Shown here: one piece after another, positions 59,736-64,000 of the stretch
Numbering within the stretch: the first letter of the stretch is position 1
Layout of the letters: each line of letters opens with the position of its first letter
Assembly (NCBI RefSeq): GCF_042433515.1
Contig: NZ_JBHLVH010000019.1
Span: forward strand, 98,884-162,883
From: Kytococcus schroeteri
GTDB taxonomy: Bacteria; Actinomycetota; Actinomycetes; Actinomycetales; Dermatophilaceae
Direction: 5' to 3'
Length of the DNA stretch: 64,000 nt
Position numbers and translations under genes: made by a program
The notes under the pieces: generated by a model
Databases searched by the model: none
What the model was told of the DNA's origin: nothing
What the model saw: the letters and a program-made list of their open reading frames with translations, nothing else

Positions 59736-60458
59736 ATGGCCCTGCACGGCAAGCTGTTCGACCAGTACGAGGAAGTCTCCGGCAACGACCAGTTCATGCT
59801 GCAGAACAAGAAGCTCCTCAAGGTGCAGATGCAGTACGGCCCGGTCTGGGCGCTCACCGGGTCGATGGTGGCCTACCAGGGCGACATCCGCTTCAAGAAC
59901 AAGGGCTCCGGCGGCCTGGGCAAGATGTTCAAGCAGGCCGTCACCGGCGAGGGCGTGGACATGATGGAGGCCACCGGCACCGGCGAGCTGTTCCTGGCCG
60001 ACCAGGCCGCCGACATCCAGGTGCTCTACATGGAGAACGACGAGCTGAGCATCAACGGCCAGAACGTGCTGGCCTTCTCGGCCTCCATCGACTGGGACAT
60101 CCACCGCATCCAGGCCCGTGGCGCCGCCATGACCGGTGGCCTCTACAACGTGGGCCTGCGCGGCACCGGCTACGTGGCCATCACCACCAAGGGCGAGCCG
60201 GTGGCCCTGGACGTCTCCGGCGGCAACACCTTCGTGGACCCGCAGGCGGCCGTGATGTGGACCCGTGGCACCCGCATGGACGTGCGCGTGGACTCCGGCG
60301 GCCTCGGCTCGATGCTGCGCGGCGGCACCGGCGAGACCTTCCAGATGGCCTTCTCGGGCCAGGGCCACGTCATCGTGCAGCCCTCGGAGAACGTGCCGCA
60401 CTCCGGCTCCTCCGGCGGCTCCAGCGGCGGCGGCGTCATCGGCGAGCTCTTCAACTGA
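59736..60458 (+). CDS. AIM24 family protein
   Basis: 240 residues from ATG 59736 with AGGAGGA upstream. An all-beta TRAP-like fold is indicated by VSGNDQFMLQNKKLLKVQM, GPVWALTGSMVAYQGDIRFK, GTGELFLADQAADIQVLYM, SINGQNVLAFSASIDWDI and a C-terminal GETFQMAFSGQGHVIVQPSE. A Gly/Ser-rich tail follows. Bacterial homologues resemble mitochondrial AIM24 and TerD-neighbour proteins; molecular function is unknown. A hairpin at 60487 ends the unit. Confidence 0.85.
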   Translation: MALHGKLFDQYEEVSGNDQFMLQNKKLLKVQMQYGPVWALTGSMVAYQGDIRFKNKGSGGLGKMFKQAVTGEGVDMMEATGTGELFLADQAADIQVLYMENDELSINGQNVLAFSASIDWDIHRIQARGAAMTGGLYNVGLRGTGYVAITTKGEPVALDVSGGNTFVDPQAAVMWTRGTRMDVRVDSGGLGSMLRGGTGETFQMAFSGQGHVIVQPSENVPHSGSSGGSSGGGVIGELFN

Positions 60459-60486
60459 GCCGACCCGCACCGCAGCCCACCCGCAG

Positions 60487-60510
60487 ACCCCGCCGGCCAC
60501 CCGGCGGGGT
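60487..60510 (+). terminator. Terminator hairpin after the AIM24 gene
   Basis: A perfect 10-bp stem (60487-60496 with 60501-60510) and 4-base loop lies 28 bases after the stop, followed by TTCG; moderately convincing. Confidence 0.6.
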
Positions 60511-60556
60511 TCGCCGTACCCTGCGACCACCTCCCGCCCCACCACCAGGAGCCCCC

Positions 60557-61318
60557 ATGACCCCGCGTGCCGTCGTCCGCCGTCCCAGCCCCCGCCTCTC
60601 CGAGGGGCTGACCACCCACATCGAGCCGCGGCCGGTGGACGCCGGGCTGGCGCTGCACCAGTGGCAGGCCTACTGCGACGCGCTGCGCACCGCCGGCTGG
60701 GAGGTGGTGGAGGCCCCGCCCGCCGACGAGCACCCTGACGGCGTGTTCGTGGAGGACGTGGCCGTGGCCTACGGCGACACGGTGGTCATCACCCGCCCCG
60801 GCGCCCCGGAGCGGGCCGGGGAGGTCGAGGGCATGGCCGAGCTCTTCTCCGGGCTGGGCCGCCGCGTGGTGGACCTGCCCGCCGGGCACCTGGACGGCGG
60901 GGACGTGCTCAAGCACGACGGCCTCGTGCGCGTGGGCCTGGGCGGACGCACCGACGAGGCCGGCGTCGACGCGCTGCGCGCGGTGCTCGCCCCGCTGGGC
61001 GCCCGGGTGGAGGCGGTGCCGGTGGATCGCGCCCTGCACCTGAAGTCCGCGGTGACCGCCCTGCCGGACGGGACCGTCATCGGGTGGGAGCCGGCGGCCC
61101 CGGCCCACGAGGCCCTGGGCGAGGTGCTGGCGATGCCGGAGGAGGGCGGCGCGCACGTGGTGCTGCTGGGCGGCGACCGGCTGCTGATGGCCGCCTCCGC
61201 ACCGCGCTCGGCCGACCTGCTGCGCGAGCGCGGGTACGAGGTGGTGACCGTGGACGTCAGCGAGTTCGAGGCGATGGAGGGCTGCGTCACCTGCCTCTCG
61301 GTGCGCCTGCGCGACTGA
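60557..61318 (+). CDS. ddaH: Dimethylarginine dimethylaminohydrolase
   Basis: 253 residues from ATG 60557. It hydrolyses methylated arginines to citrulline and methylamines. Pentein-fold marks: DGVFVEDVAVAYGDTVVITR near residue 55, AGHLDGGDVLKHDGLVRVGL near residue 113, the catalytic His in RALHLKSAVTAL near residue 160, and the nucleophilic Cys in EGCVTCLSVRL at the C-terminus. Arginine deiminase is ruled out by size. Its metabolic partner genes are not nearby. Confidence 0.9.
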   Translation: MTPRAVVRRPSPRLSEGLTTHIEPRPVDAGLALHQWQAYCDALRTAGWEVVEAPPADEHPDGVFVEDVAVAYGDTVVITRPGAPERAGEVEGMAELFSGLGRRVVDLPAGHLDGGDVLKHDGLVRVGLGGRTDEAGVDALRAVLAPLGARVEAVPVDRALHLKSAVTALPDGTVIGWEPAAPAHEALGEVLAMPEEGGAHVVLLGGDRLLMAASAPRSADLLRERGYEVVTVDVSEFEAMEGCVTCLSVRLRD

Positions 61319-61361
61319 CCGGTCCCTCCGCGGACGGACCGCAGTGCCGGCGGATCACTCC

Positions 61362-61367
61362 TACCGT
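61362..61367 (+). promoter_or_regulatory. -10 box (TACCGT) before TPM-domain gene, leaderless type
   Basis: TACCGT ends six bases before the ATG at 61374 and there is no Shine-Dalgarno, the leaderless pattern also seen at radA, ppx, disA and lysS. Confidence 0.4.
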
Positions 61368-61373
61368 GCGGGC

Positions 61374-62276
61374 ATGCGCCGACACCCCGCCCTGCTGCTC
61401 GCCCTGGCCGCCCCGATGGTGGTGGCGTCCCCCGCCGCCGCCCTCGACGTGCCGGCCCCGCCGGAGTCGGGCAACGTGGCCGACCACGCCGACCTGCTCA
61501 CCGACGAGGAGGAGCGCGCGCTGAACGCCCGCATCGAGGAGGGGAACCGGTCCACCGACCGGGCCCGCGTGGCCGTGCTCACCGTGGAGTCGCTGGAGGG
61601 CGAGGACCTGGAGGACTTCTCGCGCCGCGTGGCCACCGAGTGGGGCGTGGGCGACGCCGGCAAGGACAACGGCGTGCTGGTGCTGCACTCCGAGGGCGAC
61701 CGCGAGGTGCGCCTGGAGGTGGCCGACGGCGCCCGGCAGCGCATCGACGACGGGGACGCCGAGAAGGTGGTGGACCGCATGACCGACGCCTTCGGTGACG
61801 AGGACTTCGCGAAGGGGCACACCGAGGGCGTGGACACGCTCTACGAGCTGGCCCGGGGCGAGGAACCGTTCGCGTGGACGCCGGCCGAGAAGGCCGTGGC
61901 GTGGGCAGCCGGCATCGGCGGCGGGGTGCTCGCCCTGGTGCTCGGCACGCTGGGCGTGCGCTCCTACCGCCGCGTCAAGGCCGAGGACGACCGCGAGAAG
62001 GAGCTCACCCGCCGGCTGGTGCGCGAGGCCCGCGCGGCCGACCCGGAGCTGCCCGAGCCGGACGACGAGGAGTTCGCGGCGTTCGACCGCTACCGCCGCG
62101 AGCACGGCACCGACCCGCTGCCCAACGGTGCCGCGTTCAGCTACGGCGCGTGGCTGCCGTTGTACGCGGCCAACCCCACGAGCATGGGTGCCCCCGAGCC
62201 CACGAGCGGCTCCAGCACGAGCTCGTTCGGCGGGGGCAGCGGGTTCAGCGGTGGCGGGGCCAGCGGCAGCTACTGA
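61374..62276 (+). CDS. TPM-domain membrane protein
   Basis: 300 residues from ATG 61374. A signal peptide (HPALLLALAAPMVVASPAAA) is followed by a TPM domain at about 30-150 (NVADHADLLTDEEERALNAR, RVAVLTVESLEGEDLEDFSR, NGVLVLHSEGDREVRLEVAD). A helix near 165-190 (VAWAAGIGGGVLALVLGTLG) is followed by a charged cytoplasmic part and a Gly/Ser-rich end FGGGSGFSGGGASGSY. TPM proteins include phosphatase-like and PSII-repair members; activity here is unproven. Confidence 0.85.
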   Translation: MRRHPALLLALAAPMVVASPAAALDVPAPPESGNVADHADLLTDEEERALNARIEEGNRSTDRARVAVLTVESLEGEDLEDFSRRVATEWGVGDAGKDNGVLVLHSEGDREVRLEVADGARQRIDDGDAEKVVDRMTDAFGDEDFAKGHTEGVDTLYELARGEEPFAWTPAEKAVAWAAGIGGGVLALVLGTLGVRSYRRVKAEDDREKELTRRLVREARAADPELPEPDDEEFAAFDRYRREHGTDPLPNGAAFSYGAWLPLYAANPTSMGAPEPTSGSSTSSFGGGSGFSGGGASGSY

Positions 62277-62315
62277 GCCAAGCGCCGCGGCCCGGGGCCA
62301 CCGGGCCGACCCGGG

Positions 62316-63620
62316 TCACCAGCGGCCGCGGCCTCCCGGCGGCACCGTGCGCCAGGCCGCCAGACGCTGGGGGTCCTGCGCGTCGAGGAACTCCACCAGC
62401 TCGGCGAAGGACACGCAGTGCACCTCCTCGCGGGGGCACTGCTCGCGGGTGAAGCGCTCCATGGCGTCCAGATAGGTGCCGTCGTCCCAGGCGGCCAGGT
62501 GGTTGCCTAGGACCAGGGGCGCCCGGTTGCCCTCCAGGGCCTGCTCGAGCTCGTGCTCGTAGGTCTTCTCCATGACCCGGCCGCGCTCGGCCTTGGACAC
62601 CTCCGGCGCCCAGGTGTTGAAGGCCGACAGCCAGTTGTAGTCCATGGCCAGCACCGAGCGGCGCCCCATGGCGTCGCTGCCGTGGACCTGCACCGACGGG
62701 ATCGGGAAGTTCCACACGCCGTTGGCCTTCTCCGGCCAGGTCACGGCACCCACGGTGGAGGAGTCGTAGGTCCACCCGTCCTCGGCCGCGGCCTTCTGCG
62801 CGTTCTCCGGCCCCTCCAAGCAGGGGGTGCGTCCGCCTTGGACCTTGCGGGCGATGCCCTTGGGCAGCGCCGTGCCGCCCTTCAGGGGCGTCTTGCCCTC
62901 CCACCGCTCCACGAAGCGGTACCACTCGTTCATCTCCTGGTGCCACTGGGCCACCGACCAGTCGGCGCCGCCCTGGGGGCCGCAGAAGTGGCCGTTGTAG
63001 TGGGTGCCGAGCTCGTGGCCGGCCTCGATGGCGGCGGCGAGCTCACGGGTCGTCTCCCGCACCATCTGGGCCGTGCGCGGCCGGATGTGCTGCATGCCCT
63101 TGGGGTGCATCGGCGGCCGGTAGGTCTCGGCCACCTCCTCGCCGGTGGCCAGGAACGGGCCGCTGAGGAAGAAGGTCATGTGCGCGTCGGACTCGTCCGC
63201 CGCGGTGCGGAAGCGCGAGACGCCCTTCTCGCGCGGTGTCTCCCCGGCGCCGTCCCAGGAGATCACCACGAACTGCGGCGGCTTCTCGCCGGCCGGCACC
63301 TTGCGGGCCAGGTCGGAGGGGGCCTTGGAGGGCGAGGGAGCCTCACCGTGCGTGTCGTCGCCGCTGCTGCTCGGGTCACCGGTGGCGTCGCCGCTCCCGC
63401 CGGACCCCTCGCCGGCGCTGCCGGACGGGGCTGCGCCCGGGTCGCTCGAGTCGCCCGAACCACCCGACGGCTCGTCCGTCGTCCCGCCCGCGGGGGTGCC
63501 GACGGCATCGGCCGGTGCCGAGCCCCCGCTCCCCTCCTCGCTGGGCTGGCCCGAGCAGGCCCCCAGCACCGTCGCGAGTCCCACCATCATCACGGCACCC
63601 CGGCCGAGTCGTCCCACCAT
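62316..63620 (-). CDS. Polysaccharide-deacetylase-like (NodB-fold) lipoprotein
   Basis: 434 residues from ATG 63620 (GGAAAG upstream). Lipobox LGACSGQ near residue 21 and about 85 residues of Gly/Ser/Asp linker precede the domain. The first metal-binding strand reads FVVISWDGAGE, and the His motif is HELGTHYNGHFCG near residue 210. DYNWLSAFNTWAPEV and LVLGNHLAAWDDGTYLDAM complete a divergent NodB barrel. It probably acts on cell-wall or surface sugar, but catalytic residues are only partly assignable. Confidence 0.75.
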   Translation of the reverse strand: MVGRLGRGAVMMVGLATVLGACSGQPSEEGSGGSAPADAVGTPAGGTTDEPSGGSGDSSDPGAAPSGSAGEGSGGSGDATGDPSSSGDDTHGEAPSPSKAPSDLARKVPAGEKPPQFVVISWDGAGETPREKGVSRFRTAADESDAHMTFFLSGPFLATGEEVAETYRPPMHPKGMQHIRPRTAQMVRETTRELAAAIEAGHELGTHYNGHFCGPQGGADWSVAQWHQEMNEWYRFVERWEGKTPLKGGTALPKGIARKVQGGRTPCLEGPENAQKAAAEDGWTYDSSTVGAVTWPEKANGVWNFPIPSVQVHGSDAMGRRSVLAMDYNWLSAFNTWAPEVSKAERGRVMEKTYEHELEQALEGNRAPLVLGNHLAAWDDGTYLDAMERFTREQCPREEVHCVSFAELVEFLDAQDPQRLAAWRTVPPGGRGRW

Positions 63621-63795
63621 CGGTCTTTCCTGCACCTTGCGCTCGTCGGTCCCCTTGCCCCTGCACCGTAGGAAAGGGGTCGGGGCCGGGATGTCCGCCC
63701 ACGGGGGGATCCCCCGTGCGCCCACCAGGTGACCGAGGGCGCGCCCGCCGGAGAGCGGAGGGACCCGCCGGAATCCCCCATCGGGACACCTCTAG

Positions 63796-63811
63796 TGTGA
63801 TGTGGCACACA
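63796..63811 (+). promoter_or_regulatory. CRP/GlxR-like site before the PLP-enzyme gene
   Basis: TGTGA-TGTGGC-ACACA differs by one base from TGTGA-N6-TCACA. It overlaps a TAGTGT -10-like box and lies 40 bases before the start codon. Confidence 0.35.
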
Positions 63812-63851
63812 GCCCGCGGCGCTGGCCGCCCACCGCTCGGAAGGACCCCCC

Positions 63852-64000
63852 ATGAGCACGCCCACCCCGGACACACGCACCGTCGCCGTGCACGCCGGCC
63901 GCCACGACCTCACGGCCCTCGGGGTGCACCCCGCCCCCATCGACCTCTCGAGCACCTCCCCGCTGCCCGACGTGGAGCACGGCGGCGAGGCCTACGAGCA
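63852..64000 (+). CDS. Trans-sulfuration-type PLP enzyme, 3' end missing
   Basis: Only the first 49 codons are in the window, from ATG 63852 (AAGGA upstream). The start DTRTVAVHAGRHDLTALGVH followed by PIDLSSTSPLPDVEHGGEAY is the N-terminal arm of the Cys/Met-metabolism PLP family (cystathionine gamma-synthase, gamma-lyase or methionine gamma-lyase type). The exact reaction cannot be told without the rest. Confidence 0.8.
   Translation, partial: MSTPTPDTRTVAVHAGRHDLTALGVHPAPIDLSSTSPLPDVEHGGEAYE

Noticed and set aside
1..64000. CRISPR arrays, insertion sequences, prophage genes or an origin of replication
   Set aside because: No spaced direct-repeat array, transposase or integrase motifs, phage structural genes or DnaA-box cluster were seen on either strand.

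Overview
This is a high-GC (roughly 70 % or more), densely packed chromosomal segment of an actinobacterium. GTG starts are frequent, 1-4 nt stop/start overlaps are the rule, and menaquinone genes, Lsr2, ClpC, a CobA-HemD fusion and the mycobacterial-type 32-residue bS22 protein are present. The gene order fits Micrococcales (a Dermacoccaceae/Kytococcus-like genus is plausible but is not proven here). No prophage, IS element, CRISPR array or replication origin was seen. One tRNA (Thr, CGT) is present. Two runs of N (22230-22294 and 44492-44559) interrupt genes. No stretch longer than about 300 bases lacks a gene.

Layout. 1-5880: menaquinone genes menB (partial), menE and menA, with an apparently foreign lactococcin-972-type bacteriocin cassette (ATPase, membrane protein, secreted peptide) between menE and menA. 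6022-7586: two related lipoproteins. 7590-18937 (minus): a cytochrome c maturation block (DUF4229, CcsB, ResB, CcdA, thioredoxin lipoprotein) running into haem synthesis (hemA, hemC, cobA-hemD, hemB, hemL). 19174-26836: bS22, AcuC, KtrA, two GNATs, proC, proline dehydrogenase, a TetR regulator, a TIM-barrel isomerase and ppx. 26887-31318: radA, a DUF2382 protein, disA, mutY, and a fused remnant of an ABC transporter. 31454-32824: a secreted Asp-rich beta-helix protein.

32909-54006 (mostly minus) resembles the conserved actinobacterial clpC-lsr2-lysS ... folK-folB-folP-folE-ftsH-hpt-tilS-dacB/ppa block. It is interrupted by a tyrosine-kinase/phosphatase pair between clpC and lsr2 and by ogt, Nudix, CGNR and EamA genes. 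The coaX/panC/panD genes often found there are missing. 54152-64000: a lipoprotein, tRNA-Thr, a TAP-type hydrolase, holB-tmk-marR, AIM24, dimethylargininase, a TPM-domain protein, a polysaccharide-deacetylase-like lipoprotein, and the start of a trans-sulfuration-type PLP enzyme.

How it fits together: menaquinone, cytochrome c assembly and haem genes equip a respiratory chain. The fol/ftsH/hpt/tilS block is core metabolism and quality control. The most distinctive accessory content is the bacteriocin cassette (odd start region, G11 tract, inverted repeats), the kinase/phosphatase insertion, the ABC remnant and the lipoprotein families. Gene calls rest on reading translated motifs; no database search was run.
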